DNA of 64,000 nt from Enterococcus_K sp051713825. Its GTDB lineage: Bacteria; Bacillota; Bacilli; Lactobacillales; Enterococcaceae. The notes below the pieces were generated by a model that saw only the letters and a list, made by a program, of their open reading frames with translations, was not told the DNA's origin and made no database searches. Made by a program: the position numbers and the translations under genes. Below, in pieces: positions 41,852-50,188 of the stretch. Location: positions 2,976,001 to 3,040,000 of the forward strand of contig NZ_JBIOQR010000001.1 in assembly GCF_051713825.1 (NCBI RefSeq). Direction: 5' to 3'. Numbering within the stretch: position 1 is the stretch's first letter; each line of letters starts with the position of its first letter.

Positions 41852-43432
41852 TTAATCGTTATTACTGCGGATTACAAAGCCACGTTTTTTATCATTTGGA
41901 CGTTTGCCATTTGATGGGCGATTGCTGTTTTTGTTGTTGTAGCTACTGCCACCACTTTTAGCGTTTTTATTGTTGCCGCGATAACTTCCGCCGTCTTTCC
42001 CACGGTAACCACCGCTTTCTTTCCCACGGTAGCTTCCGCCTTCTTTACGATTGCGGTGACCATTATTGTTGCCACCACGTTTGCCATTTTTGTTAAAGCC
42101 TTTTTTATTGGCTGGTAATGGACGTTCTGGCGTGATTTTAACTGGCACAGCATCTGATGGATCTTTTGAGATCGTTTTTAGTAATAAAGCAGCTAAATCC
42201 TGTGCTTCATATTTTTCTAATAAATCATCTGCCGCACTAAGATATTTATCTAGTCCGTTTTCTTCAAGTTTTGTTTCCACTTCTTCAAGAGCCGCACCAA
42301 GCTGACCTTTGAAAGCCTCTTTTTCTGAAGGTGGACGTAGAGGAGTCATGCGTTTTTTAGTTAAGTTTTCAATTACATGTAAATAACTCATCTCATTTGG
42401 TGTCACAAACGTTACAGACATTCCGCCTTTACCCGCACGCCCTGTACGACCAATACGGTGAACATAGCTTTCTGGATCTTGAGGAATATCGTAGTTGTAG
42501 ACATGGGTGACCCCAGAGATATCCAAACCACGTGCTGCCACATCTGTCGCCACTAAAATATCTAAATGACCACTCTTGAATGAACGTAAAACGCTCATAC
42601 GTTTTTGTTGTGATAAATCACCATGGATTCCTTCTGCACGATAGCCACGTGCTTCAAGACCACGAGCCAATTCATCAACACGTCGTTTTGTACGACCAAA
42701 AACAATCGTTAATTCGGGGGTTTGAACATCTAATAAACGAGTCATGATATCAAATTTTTCAAAATCTTTTGAACGGACATAATATTGATCAATTAAGTCC
42801 GCTGTCATTTCTTTTGCTTTAATTTGAACATGCTCAGGTGATTTCATAAACTTCACACCGATACTCTTGATTGCTGGGGGCATCGTTGCTGAGAATAATA
42901 ATGTTTGACGTTCAGATGGTACTTGAGAGATAATTTTTTCGATATCTTCCAAGAAGCCCATGTTTAACATTTCATCTGCTTCATCTAAGACTAATGTTTG
43001 AACTGTGCCAAGTTTTAATGTGTGACGGTTAATATGATCTAACATACGGCCTGGTGTTCCGACAACGATATGTGGACGATCTTTTAAGCCACGGATTTGG
43101 CGACCAATGTCAGCCCCACCGTAAACTGCTTGAACACGAATTTTTTTGTCGCGACCTAAACGGAACAATTCTTCTTGTGTTTGGATAGCTAATTCACGCG
43201 TTGGCGCAATGACTAATCCTTGTAAGTCACGGTTGTTCGTATCAATTCTTTCTAACATAGGTAACCCAAACGCGGCCGTTTTACCTGTTCCCGTTTGTGC
43301 TTGACCAATCACATCTTTTCCTTCTAGTGCAAGGGAAATCGTTGCTTCTTGGATAGGTGTTGCTTCTTCAAATCCTGCTTTTTCTACTGCTGATAATAAT
43401 TCTGGTGATAAACTTAGTTCTTTAAATTTCAA
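41852..43432 (-). CDS. cshA: DEAD-box RNA helicase CshA
   Basis: A 526-residue helicase of RNA decay and cold adaptation. FKELSLSPELLSAVEKAGFEEATPIQ is the Q motif region; AQTGTGKTAAFGLP (motif I), PTRELAIQ, TPGRMLDH, VLDEADEML (DEAD), SATMP, and HRIGRTGRAG (motif VI) follow. Past about 430 the tail is low-complexity and basic, with repeated GGSYRGKE, GGYRGKD and GGSYRG units that bind RNA without specificity. In Firmicutes CshA joins the RNA degradosome. It has a leader of almost 290 bases, which suggests control at the RNA level. Confidence 0.95.
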   Translation of the reverse strand: MKFKELSLSPELLSAVEKAGFEEATPIQEATISLALEGKDVIGQAQTGTGKTAAFGLPMLERIDTNNRDLQGLVIAPTRELAIQTQEELFRLGRDKKIRVQAVYGGADIGRQIRGLKDRPHIVVGTPGRMLDHINRHTLKLGTVQTLVLDEADEMLNMGFLEDIEKIISQVPSERQTLLFSATMPPAIKSIGVKFMKSPEHVQIKAKEMTADLIDQYYVRSKDFEKFDIMTRLLDVQTPELTIVFGRTKRRVDELARGLEARGYRAEGIHGDLSQQKRMSVLRSFKSGHLDILVATDVAARGLDISGVTHVYNYDIPQDPESYVHRIGRTGRAGKGGMSVTFVTPNEMSYLHVIENLTKKRMTPLRPPSEKEAFKGQLGAALEEVETKLEENGLDKYLSAADDLLEKYEAQDLAALLLKTISKDPSDAVPVKITPERPLPANKKGFNKNGKRGGNNNGHRNRKEGGSYRGKESGGYRGKDGGSYRGNNKNAKSGGSSYNNKNSNRPSNGKRPNDKKRGFVIRSNND

Positions 43433-43720
43433 GTGGTATCCTCCTAAGATAGTTGTTGACTGAGGATTTAGCTTATTGCAATTTATTCAATCGCTTGCTG
43501 GCTCCCGTCGATTCGTTTAGTTGAAGAGAAAAATAAGTCTTTTGTCTACAATTGCCATTAATGGTTCCGCGCATTCCCAGCTATTGTGACACCACCGAAA
43601 AATTCTCTTCACGAAGTCAGGCATTAGAAAAGCCAAACGGGATTCGTTCAGCTTCGTTATCAATATAAAAATCTATTCTCATATAGATAGTTCCAATTAA
43701 ATTTCTTCATCTTTCGGCAA
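43433..43720 (-). promoter_or_regulatory. Long 5' leader of cshA
   Basis: From the promoter at 43727-43755 to the ATG lie about 288 transcribed bases. They contain a possible 21-codon frame (near 43660-43600) and several short inverted repeats, and end in AGGAGG. Cold-shock helicase mRNAs often carry long structured leaders that serve temperature or autogenous control. No known riboswitch pattern is recognised. Confidence 0.5.
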
Positions 43721-43726
43721 TAGGTT

Positions 43727-43755
43727 ATTCTATCATATTATCTTGTTTTCAGCAA
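43727..43755 (-). promoter_or_regulatory. Sigma-A promoter of cshA
   Basis: Minus strand: TTGCTG (43750-43755), a 17-base spacer and TAGAAT (43727-43732), just beyond the end of murF. Confidence 0.6.
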
Positions 43756-43768
43756 GTTTTACCCTTTT

Positions 43769-45136
43769 TCATTTCATATTTTCTAATTCTTTCACTACTT
43801 CAGCCAAACCCATCCCATTGCTACCCTTTAAAACAACCAAATCAGTTGGCTGCAGAGCTTGGATAATCGCTTTAATCAACGCCGGTTTCTCATTCTTTGA
43901 AAACAATTGAACGTCGATTGGCGAATTTTGACTATCTAAACGTGTTTTTAAGGCCTGCATTTCTTCTCCGTATAAGAAAACTTTTGAAAAAGAGGCGTCA
44001 AAATGGTCAGCCATTTGCGCATGCATCGCTTTTGAATCTGGTCCCAATTCAAGCATATCTGCCAAAACGGCCATCTTTTGCCCCTCGGCTTTAAGATTTC
44101 TCACCGTATCCAAGACTAAGCCCATTGCTGTTGGATTCGCGTTGTATACGTCGCTTAAAATATCTGCACCATTTGCTGCCTTTAACCATTGTGTTCGGTT
44201 TTGAGTTAGTTGAAAATGAGCCAACCCCTGCTGAATTTCTTCTATAGATAAACCAAACCAACGACCAATTTGATAAGCAATCAGCGCATTCGTCACATTA
44301 TAGCTTCCAGGAACAGGAATCGTAAATGAGTGGCCCTCAACGGTGAACGTTGTGCGCATTTTCTCTTCAGAAATAATCTGCGCCGTGACGTCTGCACTGT
44401 TCAACCCAAACGTTTGAATCGTTTGGGGTAAGTGCGTCACAAGAGGGTTTAACAGTTCTTCATGTGCAGGAATGACAAGTAACCCCTCATCCGAAAGCCC
44501 TTCAGTTATTTCCATCTTAGCTTTGGCAATTCCAAGCCGTGAACCCAAGTTTTCGATGTGCGCTTCCCCAATCATCGTGATAGCCGCAACAACTGGTTTA
44601 GCCATCAGAGACAATTCGCTAATTTCGTCTGCATGGTCCATCCCCATCTCAAGAATAATCTTTTCTGTGTTATCCTTCATGTGAAGAACGGTATAAGGCA
44701 ACCCGATATTGTTATTATAGTTGCCTTGCGTTTTGTAAGTCACAAACTTTTGCGCGAGAACTGCTTCGGTCATATCCTTTGTTGTTGTTTTGCCATTACT
44801 ACCCGTAATAGCAATCACATCTGCGCCGACTTTGCTCAAATAATAACTAGCTAGTTTTTGCATTGCTTCTAAAGGATCATTGACATTTATCACGGCAATA
44901 TCAGAAACAGTTTCTAACCCTGCTGGATACGGACGTGCCCAAAATGTTGCCACTGCCCCATTTTCTATCGCTTGTTGAATAAATTCATGTCCATCTCTGG
45001 CGCCTGAAAGTGGCACAAACAAATCGCCCTTAGTTATTTTTCGACTATCAAATTCGACACCAGAGATCACTGCATCCTGTGCATTTCCGCACGTTCCCTC
45101 GACTGCTTGAACGACTTCTTTGATTGTTAAATGCAT
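43769..45136 (-). CDS. murF: UDP-MurNAc-tripeptide--D-alanyl-D-alanine ligase
   Basis: A 455-residue Mur ligase that adds D-Ala-D-Ala to UDP-MurNAc-tripeptide in the cytoplasm. I start at MHLTIKEVVQAV (45136), with AAGGTGG seven bases upstream; a reading to 45202 adds an implausible N-terminus. FDSRKITKGDLFVPL, the ATP loop AITGSNGKTTTKDM near 107, QGNYNNNIGLPYT and DVYNANPTAMGL near 320 are diagnostic. It follows ddl by 76 bases on the same strand, so substrate maker and user are coexpressed. Confidence 0.96.
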   Translation of the reverse strand: MHLTIKEVVQAVEGTCGNAQDAVISGVEFDSRKITKGDLFVPLSGARDGHEFIQQAIENGAVATFWARPYPAGLETVSDIAVINVNDPLEAMQKLASYYLSKVGADVIAITGSNGKTTTKDMTEAVLAQKFVTYKTQGNYNNNIGLPYTVLHMKDNTEKIILEMGMDHADEISELSLMAKPVVAAITMIGEAHIENLGSRLGIAKAKMEITEGLSDEGLLVIPAHEELLNPLVTHLPQTIQTFGLNSADVTAQIISEEKMRTTFTVEGHSFTIPVPGSYNVTNALIAYQIGRWFGLSIEEIQQGLAHFQLTQNRTQWLKAANGADILSDVYNANPTAMGLVLDTVRNLKAEGQKMAVLADMLELGPDSKAMHAQMADHFDASFSKVFLYGEEMQALKTRLDSQNSPIDVQLFSKNEKPALIKAIIQALQPTDLVVLKGSNGMGLAEVVKELENMK

Positions 45137-45212
45137 CTTCTTCCACCTTTTCTCAAACACAAGGGATGAAACATTTCGCCAATATCCTGACAAAAACTTC
45201 ATCCCTTATGAC

Positions 45213-46292
45213 TTATTTATTTGTAAAAAAACTTTGACGCTGTTTGTAACGATTTAAGCCCAATTGAATAAGTTCTTCAATCAAATCACTGTATTTTAGT
45301 CCCGTATTCTCCCATAAAACAGGATACATACTAAATTGAGTGAAACCAGGCATCGTATTCAACTCGTTTAAGAAAAGCTCATTCTTATTCGTTAAAAAGA
45401 AATCACAACGACTTAAGCCACTTCCGCCTAACATTTTGTATGCAATTTTTGCGTACTTTTGTGCCTTTTCTTGAACATCTAGTGGAATTTCTGCCGGGAT
45501 TTGCATCGTAATTTTGTTGTCGATATATTTTGAATTATAATCATAAAAGGCAACATCCTTCACAATTTCACCGGGTGCCGTCGTCCGAACATCTTCATTT
45601 CCTAAGACAGCAACTTCAATTTCTCTTGCTTCAATGCCTTGTTCCACAATCGCACGAGAATCAAAACGGTAGGCTTCTGCTAAACCATTTTGTAGCTCTT
45701 CACGGTTTTCTGCACGCGTAATTCCGACACTTGATCCCATATTTGCTGGTTTAATGAACATTGGGTAAAGTAAGGAGCCTTCACATTGTTCAAAAACTTT
45801 TCTAGGGTTCTCTTTCCATTGACTTTCAAGAACAGGAACATAAGGTACTTGTGGCACACCTGCTGCTTGAAGAATATATTTTGTCATTATTTTATCCATC
45901 GCACAAGCACTTGTTAGAACGCCGGCTCCGACATAAGGAACATTAATCGTTTCTAAAAATCCTTGAATGGTACCATCTTCTCCATTTGGTCCATGTAATA
46001 CTGGAAAGACAATGATTTCCTCATCTGATTGTTGAATTGCCCCTGGCTGAATGACTTTTCCAGTGAAACCTTCTGTCTGTTCTCCACTTGTATCCCAAGT
46101 TAAATGAAGGGCTTTTTCACTTGTTGGTGCCTGCGTTAATAACGGGCCTTCTACCCATTGACCTTCTTTACTGATGAATATTAATTGAACCTTATAATAG
46201 TTGTAATAGACAGCTTTTAGTACAGAATATGCAGATAAAATTGAGACATCATGCTCTTCACTGCGTCCGCCGTATAATAAAATAATCTTCAA
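45213..46292 (-). CDS. ddl: D-alanine--D-alanine ligase
   Basis: A 359-residue ATP-grasp ligase. I start at TTG 46292 (MKIILLYGGRSEEHDVSILSA), which has AGGAGG eight bases upstream; a GTG at 46313 overlaps that ribosome site. GRSEEHDVS binds the first D-Ala, VFPVLHGPNGEDGTIQG near 92, FIKPANMGSSVGITRA near 175, YDYNSKYID near 245 and FLNELNTMPGFTQFSMYP near 310 complete the active site. The Tyr-containing loop is that of D-Ala-D-Ala ligases, not of vancomycin-resistance D-lactate ligases. Start of ddl-murF. Confidence 0.96.
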   Translation of the reverse strand: MKIILLYGGRSEEHDVSILSAYSVLKAVYYNYYKVQLIFISKEGQWVEGPLLTQAPTSEKALHLTWDTSGEQTEGFTGKVIQPGAIQQSDEEIIVFPVLHGPNGEDGTIQGFLETINVPYVGAGVLTSACAMDKIMTKYILQAAGVPQVPYVPVLESQWKENPRKVFEQCEGSLLYPMFIKPANMGSSVGITRAENREELQNGLAEAYRFDSRAIVEQGIEAREIEVAVLGNEDVRTTAPGEIVKDVAFYDYNSKYIDNKITMQIPAEIPLDVQEKAQKYAKIAYKMLGGSGLSRCDFFLTNKNELFLNELNTMPGFTQFSMYPVLWENTGLKYSDLIEELIQLGLNRYKQRQSFFTNK

Positions 46293-46549
46293 AAGATTTT
46301 CCTCCTGTTTCACTTTTACGTGACTGATTCTGGCTATTTTACATGTATCCTTTCATATTTTAGCATAATCTGTGAACAGTGACTATCTTTCACACCAATT
46401 TAACGATTCTTTTGCCTTTTTTTGAAGTCGCTTGCTCACTACAGAGGCCATTCAAGCTTTCTATTTTTTTCAGAAAACATTTAATCTGCTTGAAAAAATC
46501 TAATTTCATGAAAACCACACAATGCTTAAAGCCTGATCCGCACTTTAAA
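46293..46549 (-). promoter_or_regulatory. Upstream region of ddl
   Basis: An extended -10 box TGCTAAAAT on the minus strand (hexamer 46357-46362) is the likely promoter, with a poor -35. The remaining AT-rich DNA up to 46549 shows nothing that I can support. Confidence 0.4.
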
Positions 46550-46617
46550 TAAAAACAAAAACAAGAAGTGTCTTACCTCCTTCTCTTGTGGAAGTTTGGT
46601 TGAGACCTTCTTGTTTT
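46550..46617 (-). terminator. Terminator of the 3-keto sugar operon
   Basis: Minus strand: AACAAGAAGGTCT pairs with AGACACTTCTTGTT (one mismatch) and is followed by TTTGTTTTTATT. Confidence 0.75.
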
Positions 46618-46627
46618 ATTTATTTAT

Positions 46628-47677
46628 TTATTCAAAGGTTAAAATTTGTTGTTTTTCGCCTGCTTCAAAAATTGTTTCGATTAGTTTTAGCACACGATAG
46701 ACTTCTTCATTTTTAACGACAGGTTCAGCATCGTTACGAATCACATCATAAAAGTTTTGATAGAATTCAGGATACTCTGCCAGACCTTTTGGTAAAGGCA
46801 AGGTTTTGGTTGCTTCTTCAGAAGGTGGCGCCATTGTTTTTGTAAGCCCGACTCCTGCTTGAATTGGCGTTGGAGCTACCACATCAGGTGCGTAAGTTGG
46901 TGTAACTAGCTTTCCTGATAGATCCCAGTCTTCAATCACTGCTGTTCCTTTTGTTCCTTTAACATACCAACGAGAAAGCTTGATGAAGTTGGTTGTTCCC
47001 ACTTCCATTACTACTTTTTCACCATTTTCAAAGGTTAAGAATGCAGCCACTCCATCATCCACTTCGTCGCCTAAGATATAACTAAAGTCAGCTGCAACGG
47101 TTTTGACTGGGCTATCAATCATAAATAACAATTGATCTAACAAATGTACGCCCCAGTCTAACAACATTCCTCCACCATGCGCTTTTAGATGACGCCAATC
47201 ACCAGGGATTCCGTTTGCTCCTTGAACGCGTGATTCAATTTGGAAAAAGTCACCGATTTGTTTGTTTTTGTATAATTCACGAATAATCAGAAAATCAGGA
47301 TCCCAACGGCGGTTTTGGTGAACCATGAAGGTTTGCCCCGTTTCTTTTGCCACGGCTAAGATTTCATCAAACTCTTGTGTATTCATAGCAACCGGTTTTT
47401 CACATATTACGTGTTTACCAGCTCTCATTGCTTGAATTGCTAGCTCTTTGTGACTATCATTTGGTGTCGCAATTAAGACTGCTTCAATTTCTTTATCATT
47501 CAAGACTTCTTCGTAGCTCGTGTAAACGTAATGCCCTTTTTCTTCAGAAACAGCTTGACGCTCTTTTGAAATATCAAACGTTCCCTTCACATGAATTTGC
47601 TCTTTTGGCATGATTGTATGCACATGATACGATCCCATACCTCCATAACCAATCACTGCAAAATTTATAGCTGACAT
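46628..47677 (-). CDS. Gfo/Idh/MocA oxidoreductase (second of operon)
   Basis: A 349-residue NAD(P)-dependent sugar oxidoreductase. NFAVIGYGGMGSYHVHTI is the Rossmann nucleotide loop; ICEKPVAMNTQEFDE near 92 has the catalytic Lys of the EKP motif; HGGGMLLDWGVHLLDQ near 169 has the Asp and His of the active site. It is the last gene of a five-gene operon with a second, distinct oxidoreductase, two TIM-barrel proteins and ThuA. By comparison with levoglucosan or trehalose 3-keto pathways it may oxidise C3 of a glycoside or reduce 3-keto-glucose at the end. Which one is not decidable from sequence. Confidence 0.9.
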   Translation of the reverse strand: MSAINFAVIGYGGMGSYHVHTIMPKEQIHVKGTFDISKERQAVSEEKGHYVYTSYEEVLNDKEIEAVLIATPNDSHKELAIQAMRAGKHVICEKPVAMNTQEFDEILAVAKETGQTFMVHQNRRWDPDFLIIRELYKNKQIGDFFQIESRVQGANGIPGDWRHLKAHGGGMLLDWGVHLLDQLLFMIDSPVKTVAADFSYILGDEVDDGVAAFLTFENGEKVVMEVGTTNFIKLSRWYVKGTKGTAVIEDWDLSGKLVTPTYAPDVVAPTPIQAGVGLTKTMAPPSEEATKTLPLPKGLAEYPEFYQNFYDVIRNDAEPVVKNEEVYRVLKLIETIFEAGEKQQILTFE

Positions 47678-47716
47678 CTTTATTCCTCGTTTCTCTCTAG
47701 TCTGTTTAGGTGATTA

Positions 47717-48685
47717 TTACACCCACCACATATCAGCAGGTTGTTCTTTAATCATAATGCTCTTCAAGTTTGTGATAGCTCGAGTTAAGCCTTCTTCGAT
47801 TGACATAATAGGATCTTCATGTTCAATACTTAAAACATAATCATAACCATAAATTCGAAGTGCCGAAATCATATCTGACCAAGTCTGTAAATCGTGACCA
47901 CAGCCGACTGAGCGGAATGTCCATGCACGTGTTTTCACATTGCCGTAAGGTTGCATATCTGTTAACCCATGCATATTGATATTGTCTTGATCCAAATACG
48001 TATCTTTTGCATGGAAATGGTGAATCGCATCTGCTTCGCCTAAGATTTTGATTGCGGCTACTGGATCAATTCCTTGCCACCACAAATGACTTGGGTCTAA
48101 GTTACAACCAATTGCTTTTCCTGTTGCTTCACGAAGCTTAAGCATTGTATAAGGAGTATGACATAAGAACCCACCATGCAATTCAATCCCAATCTTAACT
48201 CCAGCATCTTCTGAAATATGATTGATTTCTTTCCAATAAGGAATGAGTTTTTTCTCCCATTGATAGTTATAGTTATCATCATATTCGGTTGGCCAAGGTA
48301 AAACAGGCCAGTTAACTTGTGTATCAGTTGGATTCCCACCAGAGATTCCTGAAAAGCCATTTACGACAGGAACATTCATCAAACTTGCTAGCTTGATTGT
48401 TTTTCTTAACAATTCATCTGCTTCACTAGCAACATCTTTTAACGGAGAAATAGGGTTGTTGTGACAGCTTAACGCTGAAATTGATAATCCTTTATCCTCT
48501 AATTTTGCTAGATATTCTTTTCTCTCATCGCTACTTGCTAATAATTTATCAATCGATAAATGAGCATCGCCAGGCGAACCACCTGTTCCGATCTCAACTG
48601 TTTGTAAACCAGCTTTTGAAACTGTATCAATCATTTCTTCAAAGCTTAAATTATTAAATAAAGGGGTAAATACGCCTAATTTCAT
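47717..48685 (-). CDS. Sugar phosphate isomerase/epimerase-like TIM-barrel protein
   Basis: A 322-residue member of the xylose isomerase-like TIM-barrel family (AP endonuclease 2 fold). Metal ligands are visible in IELHGG near 183, NLDPSHLWW near 208, HFHAKDTYL near 239 and SIEHEDP near 290. Substrates are usually small sugars, and in 3-keto sugar pathways related proteins perform the beta-elimination or hydration steps. It lies between ThuA and the second oxidoreductase with about 40-base gaps. Confidence 0.88.
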   Translation of the reverse strand: MKLGVFTPLFNNLSFEEMIDTVSKAGLQTVEIGTGGSPGDAHLSIDKLLASSDERKEYLAKLEDKGLSISALSCHNNPISPLKDVASEADELLRKTIKLASLMNVPVVNGFSGISGGNPTDTQVNWPVLPWPTEYDDNYNYQWEKKLIPYWKEINHISEDAGVKIGIELHGGFLCHTPYTMLKLREATGKAIGCNLDPSHLWWQGIDPVAAIKILGEADAIHHFHAKDTYLDQDNINMHGLTDMQPYGNVKTRAWTFRSVGCGHDLQTWSDMISALRIYGYDYVLSIEHEDPIMSIEEGLTRAITNLKSIMIKEQPADMWWV

Positions 48686-48724
48686 GTTTGTTTCTCTCCT
48701 TTTTCTAATCCGTTCAACTAATCT

Positions 48725-49441
48725 CTAGTCTTTTGACTTTTCTAACGCTTCAAAATGTCCATAATAAGGATAGGTATTTTCTGTTGGTTTACACCACCGA
48801 ACTGCATTTTTGATGACACGTTGGACCTTCTCGTTGTAGTAAGAAGGATATGTTTCGTGACCTGGTTGGAAATAGAAAATTTTGCCATTGCCACGACGGT
48901 AAGTTACGCCACTTCGAAAGACTTCTCCACCTGGGAACCAACTAACAAAAACAAGTTCATCTGGAGCCGGAATATCAAAGTGCTCGCCATACATCTCTTC
49001 TTTTTCTAACTCAATGTACTCGCCAATACCTTCCACAATCGGATGACTTGGATTAACATTCCACACACGAGCATGTTGGTCATCTTCACGCCATTTTAAA
49101 TCACAAGAAGTCCCCATCAGTTTTTTGAAAATCTTAGAGAAATGACCTGAATGCAAAACAATCAGCCCCATTCCTTCTAATACTCGTTGATGCACGCGAG
49201 CAACAATCTCATCGCTGACCTCATCATGCGCCATATGTCCCCACCACAACAAAACATCCGTTTCAGATAAAACGTCTTCTGAAAGTCCATGCTCTGGCTC
49301 ATCCAAAGTTGCTGTTCGAACTTGAAAGTCCTCTTTCAAGAAATTAGCAAGCTGTCCGTGGATGCCCTCTGGGTACATCTCCTGAACGGCTTTATCTGTT
49401 TTTTCATGTCTAAATTCATTCCATATAGTTACTTGTATCAT
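48725..49441 (-). CDS. ThuA domain protein
   Basis: A 238-residue cytoplasmic protein of the ThuA family, a class I glutamine amidotransferase-like fold. VTIWNEFRHEKTD at the start, DVLLWWGHMAHDEVSD near 65, LIVLHSGHFSKIFKKLMGT near 94 and a C-terminal FYFQPGHETYPSYYN near 198 are typical. In rhizobia thuA accompanies thuB, a Gfo/Idh/MocA enzyme making 3-ketotrehalose; the precise ThuA reaction is not settled. Its start overlaps the stop of the upstream TIM-barrel gene by four bases. Confidence 0.9.
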   Translation of the reverse strand: MIQVTIWNEFRHEKTDKAVQEMYPEGIHGQLANFLKEDFQVRTATLDEPEHGLSEDVLSETDVLLWWGHMAHDEVSDEIVARVHQRVLEGMGLIVLHSGHFSKIFKKLMGTSCDLKWREDDQHARVWNVNPSHPIVEGIGEYIELEKEEMYGEHFDIPAPDELVFVSWFPGGEVFRSGVTYRRGNGKIFYFQPGHETYPSYYNEKVQRVIKNAVRWCKPTENTYPYYGHFEALEKSKD

Positions 49442-50187
49442 TTGAAACGCTCCTCTACTAAACGATGTAACACATCACAATCAATTTTTGCCGCTTCCAT
49501 TGGTGTATACGCTTGGAATGCTTCTTGTTCCACAACTAACCACGGTAAGTTAAGCTCTTTAGCCAACGCAACATACTCACCCATAGGAAGGATTCCTGAA
49601 CCAATCTCTGTACTTTCTTGTGGCTCTTTTTGCATATCCTTCATATGGAATAGCCCAATTGCGTTTGAATGAGCTTTCACCCATTGCGCGACATCTTTTC
49701 CTGCAGCACTCAACCAATATAAATCGACTTCCAAACGAATAGCCGAAGATTTCTGTGTCATAACTTCCAACAAATCCTCTGTTGGGACTTCTTTAAATTC
49801 ATGCGCATGGTTATGATAATAAAACTCAAAGCCGTGCTCTTTCACGATTGTAGCAATCTCTGCCATCCGTTTAATAAAAGCATGCCATTCTTCGGCCGTT
49901 TCAAAGCTAGCATAGGGGCAAACAATTCGTTTGTTGCCAATTGTTTTTTCGAAGGCCATCACTTCGTCCAGATTTGTATCCATTTGCTCAAAAGGAATAT
50001 GCGAACCTGCCACTTGAAGGCCGGTTTCTTTTAGCATTGTTAAGACTTCCTCTGCCGAATACCCATTGTAGCCAGCAAATTCAACCCCCTCATAACCATA
50101 TTCTTTCAACGCTTTTAGGGTGCCTAAAAAATCTTCGCGACAAGCTTCTTGAACACTCCATAATTGTAAGGCGATTTGTGGTTTCAT
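49438..50187 (-). CDS. Sugar phosphate isomerase/epimerase-like TIM-barrel protein
   Basis: A 249-residue xylose isomerase-like TIM barrel. I start at MKPQIALQLWSVQEA (50187), which has AAAGGAG upstream; the reading to 50235 adds 16 residues inside the previous gene. YYHNHAHEF near 119, RLEVDLYWL near 146, GLFHMKDM near 172 and WLVVEQEAF near 209 mark the metal site. It belongs to a different branch from the protein at 47717, so the operon has two dissimilar barrels, as in oxidation-elimination-hydration-reduction pathways. One base separates it from the oxidoreductase before it. Confidence 0.88.
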   Translation of the reverse strand: MKPQIALQLWSVQEACREDFLGTLKALKEYGYEGVEFAGYNGYSAEEVLTMLKETGLQVAGSHIPFEQMDTNLDEVMAFEKTIGNKRIVCPYASFETAEEWHAFIKRMAEIATIVKEHGFEFYYHNHAHEFKEVPTEDLLEVMTQKSSAIRLEVDLYWLSAAGKDVAQWVKAHSNAIGLFHMKDMQKEPQESTEIGSGILPMGEYVALAKELNLPWLVVEQEAFQAYTPMEAAKIDCDVLHRLVEERFK

Positions 50188-50188
50188 C

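Noticed and set aside
45213..46292. A vancomycin-resistance type D-Ala-D-Lac ligase
   Set aside because: The active-site loop is of the housekeeping D-Ala-D-Ala type, the gene is joined to murF, and no vanH/vanX genes are present.
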